From the NCBI GenBank assembly GCA_045837725.1, contig JBEWZL010000011.1, forward strand, positions 186,001 to 250,000: a stretch of DNA of 64,000 nt, written 5' to 3'. The stretch comes from Vermamoeba vermiformis. Taxonomy: Eukaryota; Tubulinea; Echinamoebida. The notes beneath the pieces were generated by a model. The model made no database searches, was not told the origin of the DNA, and saw nothing but the letters and a program-made list of their open reading frames with translations. This document shows, one piece after another, positions 21,525-32,548 of this stretch. Every line of letters starts with the position of its first letter. Positions within the stretch are counted from its first letter, which is position 1. The position numbers and the translations under genes are program-made.

Positions 21525-24500
21525 ATGAAAAAATCTACTCCTACACCAGAGTCGAGCAAGGCTTTGCTCGATAAATGGCTCACAAACGAAGGCAATCCTA
21601 CTTCAGTCCCGTTGGCTCAAATGACTGTGCGAGGTAAAGAAAAATATTAATTTTAAAAATCACAAACGCGCTGCGCTTTCACGCCAAAGAGCTGATTATT
21701 ATTCACAAGTGTTGTAGTATTTTTAAGCAATATTGTTACCTTTTTTTGAACGCGCAGCGCGTCGATAAAAAATGCATAATTTTTGGACGCGCGGCGCGTT
21801 CATTGTTGTTCTCACTGCTCTAATAATTTTCAATAGGAACATACCGCACTGTTACTGAAGAAGGAAAAGCCACGATTAAGAACAACATTATTGCGCAAGG
21901 AGCTGGCGACTTCATGAATGGTTTAAATCGTACGGAGCCATTTCTTGTTCAACTGCTGCCGCCCGACGAAAAAACGAAGAAGAAAAGCAAGCAACCCGAG
22001 TACCGAATTCTTGGCGGCAACCATCGATACGAGATATTCAAGGAAATGTAAGTTAATAATGGTGTTGGTTTTTCACACAATACTAAAACAGCAATAGGGG
22101 TGTTACGGAATGGCCTTGCTACATTCTTGCTGCTACGGTTGACGATGTAAAAATGACAGAGTCGGAGACTGAGCAATTGGCTGGCATGGACAACGGCAAA
22201 TCCCAGTACGGAATCGCAAAGGCTGGCTGGTTTGAATAGTTCGAGAAGCTAAACCGCTATCTGCAATTTCCCGGCATCGTCGTCACTAAGGGAAAACGGA
22301 CAACTACGAACTGGGAGGCAATCTATGCGCTGTCTGGTAATCACGAAGGGCTATCCGTCAACACCGCGAAAAAGCTAGCAACTGCACGCACAAACACGGT
22401 GCAGGCAACTCAGGAGAAGAAGTTCGAAAAAAACCCTTTGTTCATTCGCATGCAAGCCCTACACGCCAAGTACGGGTACAATCTGCCAATCAAAATGAAG
22501 ATGTTCACCGAAGAGAAGAGGTTTTGGCAAATGGACACGTTTCAACAGGTGGAGGCAGTAAATCTGTTCATTGAATGCATCGAACAGAACAAGTGCAAAG
22601 GAACTGGAACTGGTAAGTCATTCAAAAATGTCTTTCTTTATGAACGCGCCGCGCGTCAACAAAAACTTTCTTTGTTTGAACAAAAAATTGTACTTTTTTC
22701 TGAACGCGCGGCGCGTTGACAACACTACATTGTTTATGAACGCGCGGCGCGTCGATAAAACTTAGCTTTTTATGAATAAAAAATTGGGAATTTTTCTGAA
22801 CGCGCGGCGCGTCGACAAATATTTGAATTTTTTGTACGAAAATTGCCTATCTTTATGAACGCGCCGCGCGTTGACAAAAACACTTTGTTTTTTTATAACA
22901 ATTCTCATTCACTTGTAGATTGGAGTTCAATGATTGACAGTGTTCTCCGACGTGCTAAAATCGTCGATTATATTGGCAAAGCACAACCTCAGGCTGATTT
23001 GCTTGAGGAGTATACTGAAGCTGTTGGTCGTGGCGAGTTTCCTTGGTTGGAAGAAGCGTGCACGGATGCACTAGATAACGCAGCAATGCAGCACCTTTTG
23101 AAATGCCTTGAGAAGGGCACCGCTGCTAAATCTGTAAAAGCACCTGTTCCTGTGTTAGATGGGCCGGTACGAATACGTTCACTCATACAACTTTACATTC
23201 TAACTTTTTTCACAGAAATCACCCTCTGCCAAGAAACCGCAGTCTTCCAAGAAGGACGAGCTTCTCAAGGAGAGAATCGATGCACATATCGATTCAGAAA
23301 ATGTTGAAGCCAGACCACCAGAAGAAGTTGATGCAAGCCAAAGTGAAGCTGAACCTGACGATCTTGCTGATAAGAGACCTTCGCGGCAAAAACATACAAC
23401 TAAGGCTGCTGACGAAAACACGGAGGCCGCAGAAGCCACTGTGGACAAGCCTGTTAAGGAGAAGAATTCTGCGGAGGCAGCTGGTGACAAGCCTGCTAAA
23501 GGCAAAGATGCAGCACAGGCTACTGGTGACAAATCTGCTGCTAATAAGCCTGCTAAAGGCAAGAATGCACAGGCAGCTGTCACTGATCAAGAACCAAGCG
23601 AAAAAGGATCTCCCAAGAATACACCTAAGAAAGGTGATTCCCCTCCTGTAAGCGTGAACGCGCCGCGCGTTTTGCCCTACGTATCTAATTTAATGTTTTA
23701 GGATGCCACACTGTGGAAAGTTTCTGCCACAGAGCAACTTACCACTCATTTCAATGCTCATTACAATGTTGTTCCTGAATTTGGCTTGCAGCTTCCAATT
23801 GTGACGAAGGCTGACTTGGTCTTTTATAACTGCACTGGAAGAATTTCTAACGCACATTGGAATGCAATGATGAAGTCCGTCCTCGAAAATGGCAGGGTTG
23901 TGATTATTGCTGAGCCAGCAGACTCCCCAACTATTTTCACTGGTCTTTCCGCCAAGGAAAATACTTTGGAGTTCGACTTCAAGTACACTGGCGTGATGTC
24001 ATATCCTCCTTCGCGGGTCCTTCAAAAAGACCGCCCTGCAGCAACTTGCTGGGACTTCTACTTTCTCAAGGTGAAAGGTGGCCAGCCACACTTTAATGAT
24101 GAAGATTTGGATGGGGCACGCCACAGAAGTCAATACTGGTCTCATGGTACCTTCAAAGCACCAACACAGGAAGAGCACTTGCACGCAAGAGCTTCCACTG
24201 CTGCACCTCCTATGTATCCAAGGCAGCCTCCAATTGAAATGTTTGAGTTTGTTATTCGGGTAAGTTTCTTTTTTTCACCACCTTTCCTTTGCTGACTAAT
24301 TGATAGGCCTTTGCTCCGCCTGCCCCTTTTGTCATTGTTTTCAACGAGTGCTCGGCAGCATCTTACATTGCCTGCGTCAATATGACAGCCACCTACCTTG
24401 GTTTCATGCTTACTGACAACAAGGAGGTTGCATGCCAACATGTTTCAAGGTTCATTTCCTCACGCTTGTCCAGCCAAGAAGATGCCACAGCCCTTCAAAA

Positions 24501-24729
24501 CACTTTGTTTGAGATTGTTACAAACAAAGTGCAAGAAGGTGATGAAGATGATGAGCCACTGGGACTGCCTGACACTCCTGCTAAGATGGCTGTGGATGAG
24601 GATTTGCCTGAGACCCCTTATGTGCCTGGCATCATGGATGAAACCCCAGCAGCTTCAAAGAAGCGCAAACGTGATGAACCTTCGTCACCTACAAACTTCA
24701 CCAAGAAGTCCAAATCTAATGCCAAGTAG
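21525..24729 (+). CDS. ParB-like domain protein with degenerate DNA-methyltransferase-like C-terminal half
   Basis: Exons (21525-21633, 21837-22048, 22093-22613, 22918-23166, 23216-23648, 23701-24258, 24306-24729) read as one protein except for one in-frame stop in the third exon, so this copy may be a pseudogene or be read through. The N-terminus has a ParB/Srx-type motif (YRILGGNHRYEIFKEM). A Lys/Ala/Glu-rich disordered linker follows (ADENTEAAEATVDKPVK). The C-terminal half matches the layout of ParB-linked DNA N6/N4 methylases: DLVFYNCTGRISNAHW where a DPPY motif is expected, VLENGRVVIIAEPADS, then EMFEFVIRAFAPPAPF and FNECSAASYIACVNMTATY where an FxGSGT motif is expected. Both catalytic motifs are lost, so it likely binds DNA or SAM poorly or not at all. 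It ends in a nuclear localisation signal (SKKRKRDEP). It shares the palindrome with the divergent transposase. Confidence 0.65.
21664..21801. repeat. Three palindrome copies in intron 1 of the ParB/methylase-like gene
   Basis: Copies at 21664-21680 (AAACGCGCTGCGCTTTC), 21748-21764 (GAACGCGCAGCGCGTCG) and 21785-21801 (GGACGCGCGGCGCGTTC) lie within the intron 21634-21836. Centre bases T, A and G show that only the arms are conserved. Confidence 0.85.
22642..22873. repeat. Five regularly spaced palindrome copies in one intron
   Basis: Copies start at 22642, 22702, 22738, 22798 and 22857, that is spacings of 60, 36, 60 and 59 bp, in a 304-bp intron (about 22614-22917). The stretches between copies are AT-rich and partly alike (AAAAAATTG followed by a TTTTTCT run), so this is a degenerate 60-bp tandem repeat with a GC-rich palindrome at the head of each unit. 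Each palindrome is preceded by a TATG or TCTG step and followed by an AAC/GAC/GAT-AAA step. Confidence 0.88.
23656..23672. repeat. 17-bp GC palindrome, copy in a later intron
   Basis: GAACGCGCCGCGCGTTT occupies most of the GC content of a 52-bp intron (23649-23700) between the disordered linker and the methylase-like domain of the ParB gene. Confidence 0.85.
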
Positions 24730-25303
24730 GGCATTTGACTTGTAAAACTTTTTGCCTGTAGCAGGTTTTGTTTTACAATAAATATATCTTTTTCATACAA
24801 AATATTCTATTTCGTAAACTTTGTTTTTGCTCAAGTACGCTCTGTTTGTTTTTAACATACTATTTATTTAATTTAGTTGTATGAATTATTACAGTTTCGG
24901 AACATTTCTTCGAAAAATTGAATTTCTTCAGGACTGAGACTCGTGGACCTTGCCATATTTTAATTTTTTTTGCACTTTGCCGAATCCTTTCCAAAATCAA
25001 TTTTTAAGCTTGTAACAGCATATTTACATGTATTAAAGCTATTATTTTATTATTCTGATCATCTTTTTCTACCAAAGCCTGTCATCAGCATTGTCATCAG
25101 CCCTCTCATCAGTTTTTGTCATCGGCACCCAAATTTTCGCAAAATTATTTCGGATTTACCTTGACTTTCTCATTGTTTTTGATCATTTGGGCATAATTAG
25201 CCTCCTCTGAAGTATATTTGGGCAAATTTTGAGACGCGCTGCCCTCGGCCTAGCGGCCTCGGACAGCGCCGAAGATCCCATTGTATAATCAATCACTAAT
25301 TAA
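24730..25303. other. AT-rich spacer between the two ParB-like genes
   Basis: This holds the 3-prime end of the upstream gene (AATAAATAT near 24777) and a run of GTCATCAG-type short repeats at about 25078-25125. A GC-rich hairpin is listed separately. A 27-codon minus-strand frame (24956-24873, MARSTSLSPEEIQFFEE) is too short to call. Confidence 0.45.
25236..25270. repeat. GC-rich imperfect inverted repeat
   Basis: GCGCTGCCCTCGGCC and GGCCTCGGACAGCGCC flank a TAGC centre. The arms pair with about three mismatches, giving a strong potential hairpin in otherwise very AT-rich DNA. It lies about 35 bp before the first open exon of the ParB-JmjC gene. It differs in sequence from the 17-bp palindrome but shares the CGCGCTG edge. 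Confidence 0.6.
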
Positions 25304-28300
25304 AGCAAGTTGTATAGTGCAGCATTGGTGAAACAACTGGGAACCTTGACATTTTGCAACATCCATTGGCAAACGGGCTGTCCAATTGACTTGGAAATCA
25401 CCTGTCCGCCGTTTAGTGCTGGTAGTGCCATAGCTGGAGTGTAGTAAGTCTAGCTAATATATTTTACAATGTAAAATTTTGCTTACCAGCCTTCAGCTTT
25501 AATTCACGCCCATACTCGCCAGAACACACTGCACAGCTGGTGTTATCAATGAAGACTAAGCTTGCCTCAAAGATTTGTCTTCATGCCACATTAGTGAAAG
25601 CTACAGATGGTTCCCTTCAGTTTGGAATAACCGAAGGTCAGCATCGCCTTTCCACTCTTGCAACTCTCTATGCTAGCCACCCCCAAATTGCCAATTCCAC
25701 CTTGATTCTGCTTCAAGTTTGTCGAACAAAAGAGGTATATACATATCAATAGCATCCTTCTTATCCACCTGTGTTTATTAATTCATCACAGGACATCTTA
25801 GAGCTAACAAGCCAGCAAGGTGAAGCAGACTCAAATGCTTTAAGGGTGACTTGGGTGGATTCAGTATTCAATATTTGTCGGTTATTGCAAACCAACCCCA
25901 ATACTCACAACTGGACAACTACAGACTTCAGAGTTGCATTGGGAGCACCTTTTGAGAAGCAACAGGCCTACTGTAAGTGAAATGCATTCGGTTCACCAAC
26001 TATTTACTAACTGGAACAGTTAAATACTTGAAGATTGCAAAAGGCCTTGGAGAAGAAGCTTTCAGATATATTTTTAATTGTGTTCGAAAGCGTGCAATAG
26101 CCGAAATGAAGGGGTTACCAACAGAAGAGCCTTCATTCTCGTATAGCAAGCTAGAAACCCTCATCAAGCATTCACATGACACTCAGCTTAAATTAGTGCT
26201 TCAGAGTGAGTAGAATTGCTAATTACTATAATTACAGCTCTGTGATAACTGGTGCACTATTCAATACTGACTCTGACAGGAAATAATTTTGAACAAATTG
26301 GCCTATGGGAGAAACACGTTGCTGAAACACTCAAATCTGCCAAACAACACGAAAAACATGTGACAGTGTTCAAACAAGAAGTTGAGAGCTTAATGAAGGA
26401 GACAGATATCCAAAAACAATTAATACTCGAAATGGGTCTGCAATGGCTGACTGGTCCCAGTTTTAGTTCAGCTGAGCTTGATGACAAAGATATAACACGC
26501 AGGTTAAGTGTCATCAAGCAGATTGGCCAAATATTGAAGTTCACCGAGCATTCTGACTTCAGTGCAACAGACTTTCTACTGATTGACATCTGCTCTGGAG
26601 CTATTGATGATGAGGACCTTAGTAAACACATGAACAGAGCTGCTAGACTCGGTTGCTGGGGACTTTGTAAGCAGTGATTATTTATAACGACATGGTGCTA
26701 ACAAATGCAATAGGGATGCAAACAAAGGGCTTTGAGTTACCTAAGCTGGATGGTCTTATTCTTGTTCCTTTGTGCATTCTAGAAAACACTTTGTTTTCAC
26801 TATTTGCACCTCCAACAATAACAACAAGCTGTATCTTGAGCGTATTTGCTGCCCTCATGTACAAAGTAAGCTAATTCTATCTGCAAATCATTCTAACTGT
26901 TGCTTAGTTGACAGCTTCTGAGAGTTCTTTCAAAACAGCTGATCATGAAAGATTTATATTTAATGCAGCATTGGCATCATATATTTACTTCACAAAGCAA
27001 GGTACAGGTTTCTTTTTTTGCAATCACTGACTAATCACCTGTTCAGAATCAATTTGCGTATGGGATCTGTTTCCGGTCTCTTACCCAAGCTTGACTCGCT
27101 TCCGAACTGCCTACCAGGCGAATATCCAGTATAATGCACTTTGGAAATCCTCTGAACTTCAAATTGCTTTTGCCGCAAGCATTCAGGATGGATTCTCAAC
27201 ATTAGGGCCTCCACCTAAACGGTCCTTAGAAGTGCTGACTGCTGATGAGGTTAACAGGCTGGTAACAACAGTGCCTGCAGAGTCTGCTTTGCCAGAATCA
27301 GTTACTTCAGGAATTCCTCTGCACTACACCCAACCAACGAAGATAAAGTTACAACTAAAGCACAAATATGCACTCATGAATATTGAACATCAACTGCTCC
27401 CATATTTGAAGGATTTCAGCAAAGCAGACGCCATCTTTTCAGGGTTGCTTGAAAAGAGAAGCTTTAAACATAGTGTAGATGCAAGCAGCACACACCTTTA
27501 TTTTTTACCATACATCACCCTTGGTATGAATAGAATAATTACATGCCACTGTTACTCACCGTACAATTAAGAGCGCCAAAATATTGAAAGGAAGCTGCAA
27601 CATCATCTCGAATTGGCCTCCAAGTCATTATTTGAATGCACTCCGGAGGATTTTAAACTTTCGAACTGTTTGCTTAGAAATTTTCAGCACTGCCACAAAT
27701 GGGACAACATGTATATTTATCATGAAACAGTCTTTGGATCTTTGGGCTTTCATTTCGACTCCTTGGTAAGTTAAGTAAGGTTATGGAGCTAAGTATTAAC
27801 AAATTTCAAGGGTACTCCTGCAGTAAATATCTTGTTAGGACCTCCAGGATCAATGAAAATCTGGTACTTCATTGATGCAACACCTGAGAACTTGACTCGC
27901 TTTAGAAAATGTAAGTAGTATTTATCTTCTACTCTTTTCTAATGTTGGTCTGCATTCAGTGTGCGTACGGTCTTCTTCAAAAATTCAGGACATATGGATT
28001 ACACCTGAAACCCTAACCAAGAACGGAGTGACATTTCGTGTAGTGCATCAACAATGTGGAGACATGCTGATTGTTCCACCACTGCAATGGCATTGTGCTG
28101 TCTCAGCCCCCAATATCCCGGTAATTGTATTCATTAAACAAAAAAAAATAACTTACCACAGCACTAGGTTTCTCCAATTACTACAGGCATTGCATATACA
28201 ATCCTCCCCCTTCCTTGCTTACAACAAGCCATTGAGTTATACTTCAATTACACTACAACTCCAATCCCTTTGGAAATCATTTTGGGAGAGATGATTAACA

Positions 28301-29768
28301 AATCGTTCTTCAGCTCTTTATCACTTGAATATCAAAAAAGTTTAAAAGTTCAACTCACAAGAATAGTCAACAAATTCTCAAGCCTCAAAGATGCAAAGTT
28401 CAATACCCCACCATCGAGTAGACAATGTACAATCTGTGGTCGAGACCTTCCTTACTTCTTTGCAACGTGCAAGAAACTAGCTCTAAAATGCGACACAAGC
28501 AAGAAGCTGTTTTGCTGCTTTGTATGCTACCATCTTGATGTTTTTTCATCGTGTGGTCATGGGTTCACGTTATACAGATGTCACTATTCTGATACAATTT
28601 ACGAGCAACTAGAAAGGTATGTGTGTCCCAATATCAATCTCTATAATAATTTAATTTAGACTTATCGTGCAATTACACCCTGTAACTGAAGAAGGACAGT
28701 TATCATCAAATGACAATTCAGTTCTACCCAATGAAGCTGAGGCATTACAACATTCCATCATTGTACAAAACTCAGAGCTTGAAATCAATGAAACAAATGA
28801 ATTGCATCAATCTGTTTTCCCACAACTCGTTGCTGAAAATGAGGAACAAACTTCAAACACACTTGGCACTGTAAATGACCAATTCAAAAAGGTACAATTA
28901 ACTTACATAAAAATATCACTACTAATCATAATACAAGTACTGTCTCCACATTCTACAATGGACAAAGAGTTTATCTCCAGAATATTATCAGCTATTAGAT
29001 CTAGAACACCCTGTCATGCATCACTATGGAAACTTGGAGGCGTACTTGGTGTCAAACTTCAAATTACTCAGTGTTGGTTACAACAGTGCATCAACAGATA
29101 GCATTAAGCTTGACCAAACATACAAAACAATCACACAGCAGTTTTTTTCGTATGTTTACAAAAACAATAATGTATCATTTTAACATATCTAGCAGTGATA
29201 AGCCTTCAGATATTTTGCTGAAGAAGATGCAAATCATTAACGACACCTACTTCAAGGTGAAAAACCCTCATCAATACTTTGAGAACATTGAACTATTCGC
29301 CCAAAAGTTTAATTCCAGCTTTTTTGGATCACCAATGGATAATCAGGCCTTACACATTGATAGTGCCTGCTTTTTAGCAACAAAAAAAGCATTTGGACGA
29401 CTCAACAACACCCAAAAACAATATTTCATTCAACAGTAAGTACTTCTGGACTTGAAGTCAAAATTTCCTCTAATTGTTTATTTAGAGCTGCCCCAATGTT
29501 TGCTATGAGAGCAAAAAGTCTTGCACCACACCTGATTTTTATTCATGCAGCTCTTAATGTAGCTAACGTGCTATTGCCTTCCACCACCTTTGAAGAATTC
29601 ATGGTGTTTACCAAGAAGAAGAACACATACACTGTTTTTCATGCTGCTTGGGAAGGAGCTCAAGTTTTTGTGTTGCCACCAATGCAAAATTCCTTTGGGG
29701 GCCTTTCTTCTGCTGATGTCATTAGCTTAGCAGACAAATGTCTATCAGACTTCTTTAAAGATATTTAA
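25304..29768 (+). CDS. ParB-like domain fused to JmjC demethylase-type domain and Cys-rich finger
   Basis: Many short exons with GT...AG introns of 45-60 bp. The first open exon (25304-25440) has no ATG, so the true start is unknown. Next comes a ParB-like motif (FGITEGQHRLSTLATLY) and a long helical region. A JmjC domain follows: MYIYHETVFGSLGFHFDSL with the H-x-D iron ligands, NILLGPPGSMKIWYFID with the Asn and Lys positions that hold 2-oxoglutarate in KDM4/5 enzymes, ITPETLTKNGVTFRVVHQQC, and GDMLIVPPLQWHCAVS with the distal His. After it lies a finger like the C5HC2 of those demethylases (CTICGRDLPYFFATCKK, CCFVCYHLDVFSSCGHG). The last exons encode an unrecognised domain ending FGGLSSADVISLADK. 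The expected activity is histone lysine demethylation, inferred. The join between the exons near 29100-29200 is uncertain and may hide a frame break. Confidence 0.65.
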
Positions 29769-29898
29769 CATAGCATATACTTCTTAACAAGCTTTATTAT
29801 ATATAATAAATACTTTTAGCAAAAACAACATCTTTGTTTACCTTTTGATCTTTGCTAAAAATTTACCACATTTTTATCAAAGACAATTTGTCTAAGCA

Positions 29899-30159
29899 TT
29901 GAGAAATCCTTGTGGCCCTAGCAGAGTTAATAAATCTTTCAAACTCCATTATAGGGCAATTCACGACAGATGGAGGGCCAATCAAACATTGTTCCAAAGC
30001 CCAACCAAACAATTAGTGGTAAATTGGATTGTTGTGGCATGGAATCGAGTCGAACAGAATATAGTTAAAAAGAGCTTTAAGGTCTGTGGTATATCAAACG
30101 ACCTCAACGGAAGCGAAGAAAGTGAAGTGGCTGTCAAATTTCATCGCATGTTGTCATAA
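29899..30159 (+). pseudogene. C-terminal scrap of a pogo/Tigger-like transposase
   Basis: The frame reads QLVVNWIVVAWNRVEQNIVK, then KKSFKVCGISNDLNGSEESE. The string SFKxCGISNxLDGSE is the well-known C-terminal signature of DDE transposases of the pogo/Tigger branch of Tc1-mariner. The catalytic core is absent, and no TA-flanked inverted repeat was found nearby, so this is a truncated remnant. It could instead be the last exon of a domesticated gene, but no upstream exon was seen. Confidence 0.6.
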
Positions 30160-30621
30160 ATTGTACAATAAATCCAGATTTTTCCAAACTGTTTATTTTT
30201 CCGACTTATTCGGCAGTTTACAGTAAAGCAGAGTTTTCCTTGATACTATTATTGCCTCCTTCTAGGGCTCCTGAAAAACAAAAATAATCTAACAAAATTT
30301 CTAATAAGCAATAAGAATCCAGTTCTAGAGCTAGGCAACTCTACCTTTCTATTGCTATGCTCTTAGGCCATTCTCTTACGCTTTAAAATTTATCATTACC
30401 ATAAAAGGAAAAAAGGTCAAAAGCGTCCCCACCCAGGGGATGGTTTTCTTGTCCTCCTTTTTGTTTTGTTATTTTCACAATGTAGGGTTTTTCCATTGTG
30501 GTGTTTTTTTTTGTTGGTTAGGCCTGTGTGAATCTTTTGTAAGGAATTTCGCACAAAAGATCACAAATTTAATTCGTTATAACGTCGTATTGACTGCGCC
30601 CTTAATTAACAATATTGGAAA
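30160..30621. other. Gene-free stretch at the right edge of the mobile island
   Basis: No coding signal or repeat is supported. It has T-rich runs and a few GC-rich words (CCCCACCCAGGGGATGG near 30428). Confidence 0.45.
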
Positions 30622-32548
30622 CTATTTACTAAATCTAGACACGTCAAACAAACTGTTGGTAAGGACCTTTTTCAAACTCTCTACAATGTGAAGCATTGGC
30701 TCATGATTTGTATTTGTTGATTGGAGCCACTCGTGATTTAATGCTTCTTTAAGAGAAAGTCGATCTGCAGCCTGAGTTGCTAATAATTTTGATATAAAGT
30801 CACGTGCTAGTGGAGTAACGTGATTGTCTGCAGGATCTGAAAATTTGAACGGCTCCTTCAGGTAACGATGTGTATGTACCATCAGTGCAAAATCATATTG
30901 TATATACTTGGCGTTAATTAAATCGTTCATAAATGGAAGACGGCCAGTCATTAACATGTGTGCTATCCAACCTAATTAACAATACATTTTTTAACAAAAT
31001 CAGTTCAGTAGCATGAATTTTGGATCTGACGAATACTACATAAAATTGATGCAGATATTGCATGAAGATAATAAGATAATAGTGCGTACTTACCGACTAC
31101 AAACGAATAAGTCTTTTCAGTGCACTTATCACCGGTGAACATTTCAAGCGTGGGGAGGAAAGATATAAAGTTGCCATTAAGTTCCGAAAAATGAAGCAAG
31201 GCCGGCAATAATTTAACCTCAATCTGGTGATAAGAAAAAAGAATTATTAACGCACATTTAAGGTATTTAAGTTATAATATTATTAGATCGCTATTATGCA
31301 TATTTAATAATTTAAAACGTACTTTATCGTTTGGCAGCAGATTCGCAGCCAGTAATCCGTGATTGAACTGGTACGAAAATATTTGATGGTCACAAAGCCA
31401 CTCAGCGAGCACCAATATTTGTCTCGTTATGTCTTGCACCTGCATTAATATACGAAACATTAAATAAGCAGAATTCCTAAACTTGAAACCGGATCGGACA
31501 TCAAACTTACGTTGGCTTCAGTGATAAGTTCAGGCCGTTTTAATAGTAATTCGAATAAGGATCCATCTGTTATTTCGCTAAATAATATGATACGGTGTGG
31601 CTTTCCGTTGTAGAAGAGATTTTGTACGGCCAGATTCGGATGTCGTTGATCTTTGAATTGAAGTTCGAAGTCGATCAAAAGGGGTTCAATGTCCTCTGGT
31701 TTGATGTCCATCTTAAAAGTAAATAAATGTTGTCCTATAGCAACGGGTGGGCTCCCAGGAATATTCTAAAAAGGAAAAATTAATTTCGGAATCGCTGTGC
31801 GGGTCCAACTTGCCTAAAAAGACTATAATTCAATCGGTATCGTTACATCAAATTAAATAACGCGATATGCTATTATTGCTTTTGTTTGACTTACGGCCAG
31901 TTGGATTCGCTGGATCGTACTTTGGTCAGACAGCGTTTTGATTTGTTTTTCGAAGCGGGAAATATTCTTTTCGTCAATAAAACAAGCAGTTAAACGTGAC
32001 AAGAATAACGAGAAATAATCTAGGAGCGTTATTAAATTCTAACGGATTTAAAGCCAAGTGCCACTTACCTGTATCTTCTTTGAAATATATCGACGAGATA
32101 TAATACTGCTTGCACATAAGCCTCCAAAAATCATTACTCTTAAAGACACCGTTCCAGTACTTGCTGAGCAGTTGAAGCCTGAATTATCAATTTAGCAAAT
32201 TCTTCTTTCGGTTTTATCAAATCGAGTCTTCGTAAAAATAATATAACAACAGTTTAATTAAATGATGCATCAAAATACCTTATAATGACCAATGGAGGTA
32301 GCGCAGCGTATTTTAAAATCTCGAATAATATTTCTTGTGGTAGTCGCGCGAGCCACTCTTCTTCCCAATGAACAAGCCTACTATTGCTAATCGTTAAATT
32401 ATTTTAAACGGAATATCCAAATTTTATAGTTTAGCAAACCGGATTTACGTAAAGACTTGTCATCTTACCCGTCATCGTTCGCGGATTCCTTTTCCTGGTG
32501 AGTGAATTTCTTTTTGTTGGTACGTTGACCTTTAGTAGTGTTTCCCAT
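30622..32548 (-). CDS. F-box protein with kinase-like (pseudokinase) domain
   Basis: The first exon gives a basic N-terminus (MGNTTKGQRTNKKKF). The second carries an F-box (EEEWLARLPQEILFEILKYA), which would bind SKP1 in an SCF ubiquitin ligase. The later exons follow the fold order of a protein kinase: an N-lobe-like part (RHPNLAVQNLFYNGKPHRII, then ITDGSLFELLLKRPE), a helix where the HRD loop belongs (NHGLLAANLLP), and a normal C-lobe (GWIAHMLMTGRLPFMND, then DFISKLLATQAADRLSLKEA and LNHEWL). The HRD aspartate, the DFG motif and a VAIK lysine are not seen, so catalysis is unlikely. It may use the kinase fold to recruit a substrate to the ligase. Exons lie at about 32548-32469, 32390-32280, 32180-32070, then 31950 down to 30622. 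The fusion call depends on the splicing being right, as no frame break was seen. Confidence 0.65.

Noticed and set aside
22200-22245. A very short intron that would remove the in-frame stop of the ParB/methylase-like gene
   Set aside because: The candidate would be about 34 bp, shorter than any other intron here, and its removal would put the next exon out of frame.
22642-22873. CRISPR-like array of palindromic repeats with spacers
   Set aside because: The repeats are evenly spaced in part, but they are 17 bp, sit inside a spliced intron of a eukaryotic gene, have similar AT-rich spacers and no cas genes nearby.
24873-24956. Minus-strand frame MARSTSLSPEEIQFF
   Set aside because: Only 27 codons with no exons that extend it; it could be a fragment, but there is nothing to support a gene.
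30440-30691. Plus-strand frame rich in Phe
   Set aside because: It comes from T-rich sequence and overlaps the well-supported last exon of the F-box pseudokinase on the other strand.
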